A stretch of DNA of 46,734 nt, from the NCBI GenBank assembly GCA_012961165.1, contig DTZW01000016.1, positions 1-46,734 of the forward strand, written 5' to 3'. The DNA is from Gammaproteobacteria bacterium. GTDB taxonomy: Bacteria > Pseudomonadota > Gammaproteobacteria > Pseudomonadales > Azotimanducaceae. The translations under genes were made by a program, and so were the position numbers. The notes under the pieces were generated by a model that searched no databases, was not told where the DNA came from, and saw only the letters and a list, made by a program, of their open reading frames with translations. Positions 25,872 to 34,365 of this stretch are shown piece by piece. Each line of letters begins with the position of its first letter. The stretch's first letter is position 1.

Positions 25872-27620
25872 GTAACTCGCAATATCGAAGTCATCAACCT
25901 GTGCCGGTAACAGATACTTTTGCGCATAATCCCTGTAGACACCGGACTCAAGAAAGAGCCGGAACAGTTCCGGATCCAGATGCTGATCGTTAACCATAAA
26001 TGACATGATCTTGACGCTGTCAGATAATTTTTTCGGCTTCTTGTAAGGCCTGTCTACGGCCGTCAGCGCCTCGAACACATCGGCTATCGCCATCACCTTC
26101 GCGGGGACTGACATCTCGTCGCCGGTCAGGCGTTTCGGGTATCCGGTACCATCCATCTTTTCATGATGACCACCTGCAATCTCTGGCACCCGCTCCAGAT
26201 GCTTCGGAAACGGCAGGCTCTCCAGCATTACAATCGTCTGGACAATGTGATCGTTAATTTTGAACCTCTCTTCATCTGTTAACGTCCCGCGCGAGATACA
26301 AAGGTTGTAAATTTCACCGAGGTTGTACTTGTTCTCGGGAACTTCGACCTGGAACCCGTAGTTATTGTCCGGGTCAGCCGAATGCACCACTGAATTGTGT
26401 TCTATTACGTGATCAGGGCGATCTGCCAGCAGCGCTTCCTCACATGGCAAGGACGACTCGGGTTCCTTCTCCTTTCGCTTAAGCTCCTCGAAAGAGACAC
26501 CCGTTCGATCGCTAAGCGTTCGCGTCCAGGTTGTAGCGGCAATTTTCTTCACTCGATCTACAAGTTCATCCGCCATGAACTCGCCACCCAGGTTGCACTC
26601 GGAGATGAAGTAGTAGTCATCATCGATCCGAGTCAGTTCCTTTTCCAGCTCAGCTTTAAGGGATTCAGGGTCTCCTACACCGGAAATCACTCTGTCCTGG
26701 TAAGCGATAGTTCGTTCCAGCTTTAACACCTCAAAGCGCATTCTGACCTCATGAATACGGTCTGTAATCGTCTCAAGCTTGGTTGCCTTATCAACCACGT
26801 ACTCAGGGGTCGTCACCTTACCGCAGTCATGCAGCCATGCACCTATGTGCAACTCGTACCACTCCTCCTCCGTCAGGCTAAACTCGGTAAAAGGACCCGA
26901 AGTTGAATCACAGGCTGCTCGAGTGAGCATTTTGGTCAGCTCCGGTACCCGCTCACAATGCCCACCCGTATAGGGCGATTTGGCATCGACCGCACGAGCC
27001 ATCAGGGTGATAACAGCGTCCAGCAAGCTTTCCTGAGCTTCAATCAATAAAGCATTATCCAAAGCGACTGCAGCCTGTGAAGCGAGGGCTTCAATCAGGG
27101 GCTGTATCTGCTCAGAAAATGCAATGACTTCGCCGCCGGGTGCCTGGGCATTCAACAACTGGAGTACGCCGATAACATAATCCTGACTGTTCTTGAGGGG
27201 AACTGTCAGTACCGACCTGGTGCGATAGTTGTTTCCCTCGTCAAACCGTTTGGTACCCGAAAAGTCGAATGCCGTTGAATCATAAGCGTCACTGATATTA
27301 AGGGTATCTCCCGACAAAGCGGCACTGGCTACAATCTGCTGGGTATTAGGAGAACTGTCTTCAAGGAACATCTGTACAGGAGGGATGGTGATTTCCACAC
27401 CGCTGGTTCCCCCTTGTGCTACCCGGAGAGAATCAGTGCGCATGATTTCGAACTCGAGCGTGTTCTCTTTCGTTCGAATATAAAGTGTCCCACCATCAGC
27501 ATTACCAATATCTTTTGCTTCCAGCAAAATAATCTCCATCAGCTTGTTAGTATCCTTCTCCGCTGACAGTGCGATACCGATATCGATCAGTCTTCTAAAT
27601 GACGCCAGGTCGGACGACAT
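25863..27620 (-). CDS. GAF/HD-GYP cyclic-di-GMP phosphodiesterase
   Basis: 585 residues. An N-terminal GAF domain (about 8-195) precedes an HD-GYP domain with AWLHDCGKV (His264, Asp265) and GGHHEKMDGTGYPKRLTG (HHEK 485-488, GTGYP 491-495). HD-GYP enzymes hydrolyse cyclic-di-GMP to GMP or pGpG. About 220 residues separate the two motifs, far more than in the compact family members, so a large helical insertion interrupts the domain; ECNLGGEFMADELV and TWTRTLSDRTGVSFEEL within it look conserved. The GAF domain closely resembles that of the diguanylate cyclase at 40125. No membrane segment is seen. AAGGAG seven bases before the ATG is a good start signal. Confidence 0.93.
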   Translation of the reverse strand: MSSDLASFRRLIDIGIALSAEKDTNKLMEIILLEAKDIGNADGGTLYIRTKENTLEFEIMRTDSLRVAQGGTSGVEITIPPVQMFLEDSSPNTQQIVASAALSGDTLNISDAYDSTAFDFSGTKRFDEGNNYRTRSVLTVPLKNSQDYVIGVLQLLNAQAPGGEVIAFSEQIQPLIEALASQAAVALDNALLIEAQESLLDAVITLMARAVDAKSPYTGGHCERVPELTKMLTRAACDSTSGPFTEFSLTEEEWYELHIGAWLHDCGKVTTPEYVVDKATKLETITDRIHEVRMRFEVLKLERTIAYQDRVISGVGDPESLKAELEKELTRIDDDYYFISECNLGGEFMADELVDRVKKIAATTWTRTLSDRTGVSFEELKRKEKEPESSLPCEEALLADRPDHVIEHNSVVHSADPDNNYGFQVEVPENKYNLGEIYNLCISRGTLTDEERFKINDHIVQTIVMLESLPFPKHLERVPEIAGGHHEKMDGTGYPKRLTGDEMSVPAKVMAIADVFEALTAVDRPYKKPKKLSDSVKIMSFMVNDQHLDPELFRLFLESGVYRDYAQKYLLPAQVDDFDIASYLN

Positions 27621-27783
27621 ATGTTTCTCCTTAGTCCCTGCTGCAAGAGCCCTGCGCGTCCCTTGTCAAAATAGACGATGGTTGACCACACACGCCATCA
27701 TAAAAGCTTTTCAGGGCCCTGTCATGAATGTGTGATCGGTCTCTTTTTGCTAAACTTGGTTCCTCAAACTGAGAATTACTATC

Positions 27784-28689
27784 ATGTCTACAAGAATCCC
27801 GTTTATCTTCGAATACGAGTACGCCTATGGTGTGCTGGAAGAACTGACACCACTCATACGCCGCGTCACAGCGCCCAATCCCAGTGGTTTCACTTTCCAT
27901 GGTACCGGCACCTATATTATCGGTCGGGGCAATGTCGCTGTCATCGACCCTGGGCCACTGATCGAAGAGCACGTCAACGCGCTCGAAAACCTGCTTAAGG
28001 GAGAAACCGTTACCCACATATTGATTACCCATACCCATACCGATCACTCACCTGCCGCGGCTCCCCTGAAGAAAACCTGGGGAACAAAAACCTACGGATA
28101 TGGTCCACATGGCGCCGGTATAATGGAGGCTGGAGTTCAAATCGAAGCCGGTGGCGACATGGCGTTCATCCCGGACGTTGAGGTCCGCGATGGCGATGTT
28201 ATTGAAGGTGATGGCTGGACTGTTGAATGTGTCTACACACCTGGGCACACCTCGAATCACATCTGCTTCAGCCTCAAAGAAGAAAATGCCTTGTTCACCG
28301 GCGATCACGTGATGGGCTGGTCCACCAGCGTTATTGGTCCACCCGATGGAGATATGACAAGCTACATTTCGAGCCTGGAAAAACTGTTACTGCGAGACGA
28401 TGAAATCTACTGGCCTACTCACGGTACCTGTATCAGGGATGTTAAAAACTTTGTCCAGGCATTCATTGCTCATCGGCTGGACAGGGAAAGACAGATCCTG
28501 AAATGCCTGGGTGAGGGATATACAGACATCAAGAAAATGGTGCCTGTGATGTACACAGAGACTGACCCCGGACTATATGGGGCAGCTGCAAGATCAGTAC
28601 TCGCAGCAATGATCCGGATGATTGATACGGACCAGGTGAAGTGCGATACACCTGCTGCGTCAGTAGAATCAGGTTTCAGTTTGTCTTAA
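27784..28689 (+). CDS. LACTB2-like metallo-beta-lactamase-fold hydrolase
   Basis: 301 residues. The zinc motif HTHTDHSPAA is intact, with the further ligands in VYTPGHTSNHICF and FTGDHVMGW, and a C-terminal winged-helix-like part (FIAHRLDRERQILKCLGEGYTDIKKMV). This two-part build matches LACTB2, a single-strand endoribonuclease in mammals; bacterial relatives are often annotated as hydroxyacylglutathione hydrolases. No signal peptide. The gene is divergent from the HD-GYP phosphodiesterase with a 163-base gap. Confidence 0.88.
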   Translation: MSTRIPFIFEYEYAYGVLEELTPLIRRVTAPNPSGFTFHGTGTYIIGRGNVAVIDPGPLIEEHVNALENLLKGETVTHILITHTHTDHSPAAAPLKKTWGTKTYGYGPHGAGIMEAGVQIEAGGDMAFIPDVEVRDGDVIEGDGWTVECVYTPGHTSNHICFSLKEENALFTGDHVMGWSTSVIGPPDGDMTSYISSLEKLLLRDDEIYWPTHGTCIRDVKNFVQAFIAHRLDRERQILKCLGEGYTDIKKMVPVMYTETDPGLYGAAARSVLAAMIRMIDTDQVKCDTPAASVESGFSLS

Positions 28690-28775
28690 ACCCTCCGCCA
28701 TTTCGATGCACCACTAAGGACGGTTCGTCAAGATCTCTGGTGCTGGCCCGCTAAGCGGCGACAACAAGAGCGAGC

Positions 28776-29810
28776 CTACAAAGCCGTTATGGCACCCCAG
28801 AGTTTATCTGCCCCTTGGGCAGCGAAATGACGTCCCACTAACTTTTGCCATTCACGTTCATTGCCGTACTCTTCACGCCAACTCCACAAACGGCGGGTCC
28901 GATGATTGAGTGAATGCTCCAGCGTGTACCCCATGGCCCCATGCACCTGGTGCGCAATATCCGTACAGATTGAGACGGCTTCCCCGATTCTTGCTTTACC
29001 AATCGCAATATCCAGTTCGCCCAGGGTCGAAAACGAGTCAACCACAGAGTGGCTGGCCATTTGGCATGCTGCCACTTCACCGGCAAGAATAGCCAGCTGG
29101 TGCTGAATTGCCTGGAACTTTGATATTGGCCTGCCAAACTGCAAGCGCTCGGTGGAATATTGGACTGTCATCTCCAGTACAGACTCGAGTGCACCGGACA
29201 TCATCAAGGCGCGCAGCGCCGCTCCCATCAACTTGATTCTTTCAGGTGTCTGAGAATCGACACTAAAGGCGGACTCTGCCGCCACTTTGGTATTCACACT
29301 TATAGCATCGCGAGGCTCCCCCGCGACGCTGTTTTTCTGAACGATGTCGAAATCCGAAGCTGGCACTCTGCACAACTTTAAACCGTCAGGTCCCTGAGCA
29401 ACCAGAACCACCTGCGCACACCAACGAGCAAATGCAACATCATTTGCAGTACCGCTGAGTGACAAGCCATCACTAATAATAAATTTACCCGAAGCAATCG
29501 TTACCGGCCCCGATTCGATTGATTGACCCTGCTCGCTGAGCAGCAGACCGGCAATAAAATGTTCCGCCAGCGGGACCGGCGCGGCAAATCTCGCCGCCTC
29601 CCGGATGACCAGCAGCGAGTCTTCAAGGTCGCCACCAGAACCGCCTGCGTCCACCCCTAATCCCGCCGCAGTCAGTCCCGTTTCGGTCAAGATCTGCCAG
29701 AGGTTTTCTGCGAATGTTCCTGATTCTGACCTGTCGACCACTTCTGGCGTACATAAATCAGTCAGTAATCTGTTGAGGGTTTCACTGATTAACTGTTGTT
29801 GTTCATTCAT
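28776..29810 (-). CDS. Acyl-CoA dehydrogenase, smaller subunit-like
   Basis: 344 residues of the acyl-CoA dehydrogenase fold: an N-terminal helical domain (GLTAAGLGVDAGGSGGDLEDSL), a reduced middle beta domain, and a C-terminal helical domain with YSTERLQFGRPISKFQAIQHQLA and HQVHGAMGYTLEHSLNHRTRR. The middle domain lacks the usual FAD-contact SEP-GSD motif that its partner has. That, and its place directly after a full-length dehydrogenase gene (six bases), fit the alpha2beta2 heteromeric enzymes known from steroid side-chain and other bulky acyl-CoA breakdown. The substrate is unknown. Confidence 0.9.
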   Translation of the reverse strand: MNEQQQLISETLNRLLTDLCTPEVVDRSESGTFAENLWQILTETGLTAAGLGVDAGGSGGDLEDSLLVIREAARFAAPVPLAEHFIAGLLLSEQGQSIESGPVTIASGKFIISDGLSLSGTANDVAFARWCAQVVLVAQGPDGLKLCRVPASDFDIVQKNSVAGEPRDAISVNTKVAAESAFSVDSQTPERIKLMGAALRALMMSGALESVLEMTVQYSTERLQFGRPISKFQAIQHQLAILAGEVAACQMASHSVVDSFSTLGELDIAIGKARIGEAVSICTDIAHQVHGAMGYTLEHSLNHRTRRLWSWREEYGNEREWQKLVGRHFAAQGADKLWGAITAL

Positions 29811-29816
29811 AGCGTA

Positions 29817-30953
29817 TTACCTTAATCCCAGACCGCGGGCAATGACGCCTTTGAGAACTTCACGGGTGCCGCCTCTTAATGTGAAAGACGGCGCGTGGAG
29901 TATGCATTCGTTGAGCGTATCGACAAATCGCCGGGAACAATCACCCGACACAGACAAACGAACTATCTCGGGAACCATCCGCTCATAGCTGTTCCCAAGG
30001 TCTTTAATCAGCGCGGCTTCCGTTAATGGCAACTTGCCTTCACCCAGCATTCCTGCAACGGATATCGACATTCTTCGAAGGGTGACCAGGTGGGAAGCTA
30101 ACCTGCCTAGCAATACGAGCTGTTCATCGCTAGGGTTGGACTCAATTTCACGCGCAAATTCAACGATCACCCTGAACGCACTCAGGAATCGTTCAGGGCC
30201 ACTTCGTTCGTACCCCAACTCACTCATCACCTGCTCCCAGCCGTTGCCGGGTGTACCGACCATCATGTCATCTGGAATGAACACATCATCAAAAAAAACC
30301 TGGTTAAAATCTTCTTCACCGGAAAGGTTCCTGATACCCGTCACCGTGACGTTCTTGTCGCTTAGGTCCACAACCAGTTGACTCATACCGGCATGTCGAT
30401 TCTCAGACGGCGGCTCGGTCCTGACCAGCGTTACCATGTAGTGATTGGTATGCGCGTAACTTGTCCAAATTTTGCTGCCATTCAGCAGCCATCCGCCATC
30501 GGTTTTTGTAGCACTGGTCCTGATTGACGCGAGATCGGATCCACTATCTGGCTCGCTCATCCCGATAGAGAAGAAGTAGTCGCCGCTGACAATCTTTGGA
30601 AGGAATCGCTGCTTTTGCTCCTCGCTGCCATATTTCAACATCAGCGGTCCACTTTGCCGGTCAGCAATCCAGTGGCACCCAACCGGTGCACCTGCCGCCA
30701 GCAGTTCTTCCGTCACCACATACCGTTCGAGGAATGATTTGTCTAAGCCACCATATTTTTTGGGCCAGGTCATACCAATCCAGCCCTGCGCCCCCAATTT
30801 TCGACTGAATTCGGCAGATTCTCCTGCATTGAAATCTGAGTTCGGGAGTGTGCCGGGGTCGAGCTCCCGGGCTAAAAATTCTCGAACTTCCTGACGGATT
30901 AATTCAGCCTCGTCGGGGAGTTTGAAGCGCTCGAATTTCAAGCCTTGAAACAT
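29817..30953 (-). CDS. Acyl-CoA dehydrogenase, larger subunit-like
   Basis: 378 residues. The FAD motif SIGMSEPDSGSDLASIRTSA and NGSKIWTSYAHTNHYMVTLVRT are intact. YERSGPERF, about residue 250, provides a glutamate in the helix G position used as the catalytic base in isovaleryl-CoA dehydrogenase and in FadE-type steroid enzymes. It would oxidise an acyl-CoA to the 2-enoyl-CoA, passing electrons to electron-transfer flavoprotein. GAGAGAAC precedes the ATG. The gene heads the two-gene unit and is divergent from the RPH-like dikinase. Confidence 0.92.
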   Translation of the reverse strand: MFQGLKFERFKLPDEAELIRQEVREFLARELDPGTLPNSDFNAGESAEFSRKLGAQGWIGMTWPKKYGGLDKSFLERYVVTEELLAAGAPVGCHWIADRQSGPLMLKYGSEEQKQRFLPKIVSGDYFFSIGMSEPDSGSDLASIRTSATKTDGGWLLNGSKIWTSYAHTNHYMVTLVRTEPPSENRHAGMSQLVVDLSDKNVTVTGIRNLSGEEDFNQVFFDDVFIPDDMMVGTPGNGWEQVMSELGYERSGPERFLSAFRVIVEFAREIESNPSDEQLVLLGRLASHLVTLRRMSISVAGMLGEGKLPLTEAALIKDLGNSYERMVPEIVRLSVSGDCSRRFVDTLNECILHAPSFTLRGGTREVLKGVIARGLGLR

Positions 30954-31059
30954 ATGTTCTCTCTCTAAATAAACGCGTAAAGTATCGTTTAACCATTAAT
31001 ATTGCAACGCACCAAAATTTGTGCTCGCATTGTTTACCCAACAACTGGAATTCCCCTGC

Positions 31060-33645
31060 ATGAGCCTGATCGGCTTAGACCAAATTAGCCAGGAACACCT
31101 GAACACTGCAGGCGGTAAAGGTGCGAATCTAGGCGAACTCATCAAGCAAGGCTTTCCTGTTCCGCCTGGCTTCGTTGTCGGCGCGCAAGAGTATGCCGTA
31201 TTTTTAGACGGACTCGACATTCCAGCCAATGACGACATCCCCGCTGATACTGAAGCATTCCTGGCAGATATTCGTACAAAGATCCTCGCAACACCCTTAA
31301 ATGAATCGTTGCTGGACGAGATAGAAAGGCATCATGAGATACTCGCAGCAACACGCCCTTCGGACCTGGTGTATGCGGTTCGCTCTTCCGCAACAGCAGA
31401 AGACCTGGCGGACGCAAGTTTTGCTGGGCAACATGATACTTATTACTATGTCACTGCCGACAGCATTGGCTTGATGGTCAAGAAATGCTGGGCTTCACTT
31501 TGGTCAAATGCCGCTTTCTCGTACCGCCACACCCAGGGTATAGAACATCGAACCGTCTACATGGCCGTCGTCGTACAGGAGATGGTACGTTCAGATGTTT
31601 CAGGGGTGACCTTTACTGCGGACCCTGTCAGTGGCAACAACTCTGTCATTATTACCGAGTCAAGCTGGGGTATGGGCGCTGCGATTGTTGACGGAAGGGT
31701 ATCCCCCGACCAATACCTGGTAGACAAGAAAAGCAACAGACTCACCTCTATCAAAATCTCCGACAAGAAATTCATGGTGCCTGCCCGGGTCGAGCCCGAG
31801 CGGGGGGCTCGCCTGGTGGAAGTGCCGGCGAACCTTAGGCGCATGAAGTCGCTTACCGATGAGCAGGTAGCAGAAATTGCCGCGCTTGCCACAAGGGCCG
31901 AAGCTCACTTTGGCAGCCCGCAGGACCTTGAATGGGCGATCCAGGATGGACAGTTATTTCTGCTGCAGTCCCGTCCAATTACTATCATGGGTTCTGCTGA
32001 AGAAGATGAGCCGGTCGGCCGTTATATCCTATTCAAACCCATTGCGGAAAATTTTACCGATCCGTTGATGCCACTCACAGAAGACATAATGGTCGGCCTC
32101 GTGCCCATGATGAAAGTGATCCATGGCCGTGTGTATGTGAACTTTAACCATGTCAGATCACTGATTCCGCTCAAGATGAGTGACGAGGATATTGCTCGCC
32201 TTGGATACCTGTCTGAACCCAAAAACCAAAACCCCGGGATCTCTATTCCCCGCATGCTGATGTTGGGAATCGTCCTGTTCTTCAACTACCTGGTAATGGG
32301 TGTCTTCAACCGTCGCACAGCTGCCATGCCAGATGATTTCATGGCCAGCTATCGCCAGTACTTTACCCAGGTCGCCCGTGACCAAACCATCACCGCGCCC
32401 AACGCTCTCATTAAACTTTTTCTGAAGTTCCGATTCTTTGAACCCGTGGGCAATATGGTATTGCTGGTTAACCTGATCGCGCCAAGATACATGCTGATGC
32501 TGAGGTTAACCCGTGCGTTACTCCTCCGATGGGCACCTGAATTGTCAGATGACACTGCCTCCCTTCTCTGCTCCGGGACGGAAGGCGTGCTATCTACCCA
32601 AATGGGTCACGACATCCTCGGGCTGGCAAAGATCGCCAAACGAAGCTCAACCGTAAGCGAGCTTCTGAAGAACAAACAACCAAAAGACGCGGTCCAGGCC
32701 ATACGAGACTCAGGCGAAGGCGGGGAGTTCATCACTGCCTTAACTGAATTCCTCGCAATGCATGGTCATCGTGCACTCAAGGAGTTCGAGCTCAATTCTG
32801 TACGCTGGGAAGAAGACCCATCCCCGGTTCTGGGAATGGTTAGAAATTATTTGCTGGTGGACACAAACCTTGAACAAGCAGACAGCAGTATTAAGACGCA
32901 ACGCGAATCCCTGAAGCAACAGGTCAGGAACGAGCTTCGAGCACTGCCCTATGAAACCCTTGGGAATCCGCGCACGCGGCTCATTGAGGCTCTCATAGAA
33001 CAGACCAAGTACTACATGAAACTACGGGAAAACTCCCGCTTCTATCACATCATGGCGTTCTACGCAGTGCGGCTGAAGATTTTAAAAATCGAGCAGGAAC
33101 TGCTCAGCAAGAAGGTCATGAAATGTAAGGATGACATCTTCTACCTTCATTGGAACGAAGTAGTCCAACTGCAGACAGGCGAATCTGACTGGACTGATGT
33201 CGAGGACACGATTCGAGCGCGGCGCATGGAACATATTCGTCGCGGCAAAATGGTGCCGCCTAAAACCATCGGCATGGACATTGAAGAAGTCGAAGAATAT
33301 GACGATGAAAAAGCGCTGTCTGGCCAAGGAGCATCCCCGGGCAGATACGAAGGTATTGCAAGAGTCATTATGGACCCGGCGACCGACAATGAGATAGAAC
33401 CAGGCGAAATTCTGATAGCACCCTACACTGATCCAGCTTGGACGCCCCTGTTCCTTACCGCAAATGCTGCAGTAATTGAAGTTGGAAGTTACCTGTCACA
33501 CGCGGGCACCATCGCCAGAGAATATGGTATGCCGTGCGTTGTTGATGTCGCCAACTGTACCAGCAAGATCACGACAGGAACGCGCATATCGGTTAATGGC
33601 TCCAGCGGTAAAGTGACGATCCTGACGCAGCAGGAGCCCATATGA
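31060..33645 (+). CDS. RPH-like phosphotransferase (PEP-synthase-related dikinase)
   Basis: 861 residues from ATG 31060; a GTG at 31021 would add 13. The N-terminal ~310 residues are a PPDK-type ATP-grasp domain (AGGKGANLGELIKQGFPVPP, RSSATAEDLADASFAGQHD, LEWAIQDGQLFLLQSRPIT). The centre (about 330-740) is unlike PEP synthase and includes a hydrophobic segment (RMLMLGIVLFFNYLVMGVF). The swivelling phospho-histidine domain is at the very C-terminus (SYLSHAGTIAREYGMPCVV, about His814). PEP synthase has that domain in the middle, followed by a PEP-binding barrel, which is absent here. The order matches rifampin phosphotransferases, so PEP synthase would be the wrong label. The acceptor is unknown. 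Confidence 0.88.
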   Translation: MSLIGLDQISQEHLNTAGGKGANLGELIKQGFPVPPGFVVGAQEYAVFLDGLDIPANDDIPADTEAFLADIRTKILATPLNESLLDEIERHHEILAATRPSDLVYAVRSSATAEDLADASFAGQHDTYYYVTADSIGLMVKKCWASLWSNAAFSYRHTQGIEHRTVYMAVVVQEMVRSDVSGVTFTADPVSGNNSVIITESSWGMGAAIVDGRVSPDQYLVDKKSNRLTSIKISDKKFMVPARVEPERGARLVEVPANLRRMKSLTDEQVAEIAALATRAEAHFGSPQDLEWAIQDGQLFLLQSRPITIMGSAEEDEPVGRYILFKPIAENFTDPLMPLTEDIMVGLVPMMKVIHGRVYVNFNHVRSLIPLKMSDEDIARLGYLSEPKNQNPGISIPRMLMLGIVLFFNYLVMGVFNRRTAAMPDDFMASYRQYFTQVARDQTITAPNALIKLFLKFRFFEPVGNMVLLVNLIAPRYMLMLRLTRALLLRWAPELSDDTASLLCSGTEGVLSTQMGHDILGLAKIAKRSSTVSELLKNKQPKDAVQAIRDSGEGGEFITALTEFLAMHGHRALKEFELNSVRWEEDPSPVLGMVRNYLLVDTNLEQADSSIKTQRESLKQQVRNELRALPYETLGNPRTRLIEALIEQTKYYMKLRENSRFYHIMAFYAVRLKILKIEQELLSKKVMKCKDDIFYLHWNEVVQLQTGESDWTDVEDTIRARRMEHIRRGKMVPPKTIGMDIEEVEEYDDEKALSGQGASPGRYEGIARVIMDPATDNEIEPGEILIAPYTDPAWTPLFLTANAAVIEVGSYLSHAGTIAREYGMPCVVDVANCTSKITTGTRISVNGSSGKVTILTQQEPI

Positions 33646-33929
33646 TCCTGTCCGTCCTTATGTTCTTCATCGGTATTCATTTTATGATCATGCTGCTGGC
33701 GGCAGGTTATCGAATCACTGACCTCTGGTATCGAATCGGCGATTTCTGGAAAGGCATCCTGGCAAGAATTGCAGGTCTAACATTGCTTGATGGAATTCTT
33801 CTGAGCACGCTGTCCGGCAATGCACTGAGCAGCTTTGCCTGGGGCCAGTTATGCTACCTCGTTTTTCATATTGTGATTTTTTGGGTGGCCCGAATGGGCA
33901 TCTACCTCATGGAAACCAGGAGACGCTAG
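33642..33929 (+). CDS. Small integral membrane protein
   Basis: 95 residues, unrecognised. Three hydrophobic segments are visible: about 1-22 (ILSVLMFFIGIHFMIMLLAA), 38-55 and 65-90 (LCYLVFHIVIFWVARMGIYL), with an arginine-rich end (ETRRR). The start codon overlaps the stop of the RPH-like gene in an ATGA junction, so the two are probably made together. The dikinase itself has a hydrophobic stretch in its central domain, so this protein could serve as its membrane anchor, but that is inference. Confidence 0.75.
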   Translation: MILSVLMFFIGIHFMIMLLAAGYRITDLWYRIGDFWKGILARIAGLTLLDGILLSTLSGNALSSFAWGQLCYLVFHIVIFWVARMGIYLMETRRR

Positions 33930-34157
33930 CCGGGTTGGTACCCGTCGGGTTTTGCTGAAAAAAAATAGCAGATGGTTTTACCAACCATCACGCCGATGTC
34001 TTGCCTGTCCATTTCCAGACCACACTCGGCCATCACCAGAGCGCGTTGCCTTTTCCTATCATTTCAAATAATATCGATTTCGACTGTTTTACGATCCCGG
34101 TCGGCCTAAGCTTTCGATGAACCAACGCTGCATAAAAGGCGAGTTACTCAGCTAGCA

Positions 34158-34190
34158 GTCACACCTGTGTTCATTCAACACCCGTGTGAC
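34158..34190. promoter_or_regulatory. 33-bp hyphenated inverted repeat upstream of the ABC exporter
   Basis: Left arm GTCACACCTGTGTT (34158-34171) and right arm AACACCCGTGTGAC (34177-34190) match as an inverted repeat at 12 of 14 positions, with a five-base spacer. No T-tract follows, so it is more like an operator or an RNA hairpin than a terminator. Confidence 0.55.
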
Positions 34191-34236
34191 GTTATCAGTA
34201 TGAGGCAACGGGCAATTAGACATAAACACGTCTCTA

Positions 34237-34254
34237 CTGACATCCGGATGTCAG
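34237..34254. promoter_or_regulatory. 18-bp perfect palindrome upstream of the ABC exporter
   Basis: CTGACATCCGGATGTCAG is a perfect palindrome without spacer, 111 bases before the likely start codon of the first ABC gene. Perfect symmetry over 18 bases is very unlikely by chance at a given site and suits a dimeric repressor. No regulator gene is adjacent. Confidence 0.6.
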
Positions 34255-34365
34255 CGCTTGTCAAGCAAACTGTTTTCACCGCGATCATCACTGCCTCAGG
34301 TCTATCGTTCAGCGCGCAACTTTATGCCTGAACGGTATTTGAACCAACCTATTTGGATCAGAAAT

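Larger units (their letters stand above)
33930..34365. other. Long regulatory gap before the ABC exporter genes
   Basis: About 430 bases without a convincing gene. Its first 30 bases hold a weak hairpin (CGGGT 33931-33935 with ACCCG 33940-33944, loop TGGT, and a short T-run after it) that may end the RPH operon. The remainder carries two strong inverted repeats, at 34158 and 34237, listed separately. No RNA gene is recognised. Confidence 0.5.

Noticed and set aside
31060-33645. Annotation as phosphoenolpyruvate synthase (ppsA)
   Set aside because: The phospho-histidine domain is C-terminal and the PEP-binding barrel is missing.
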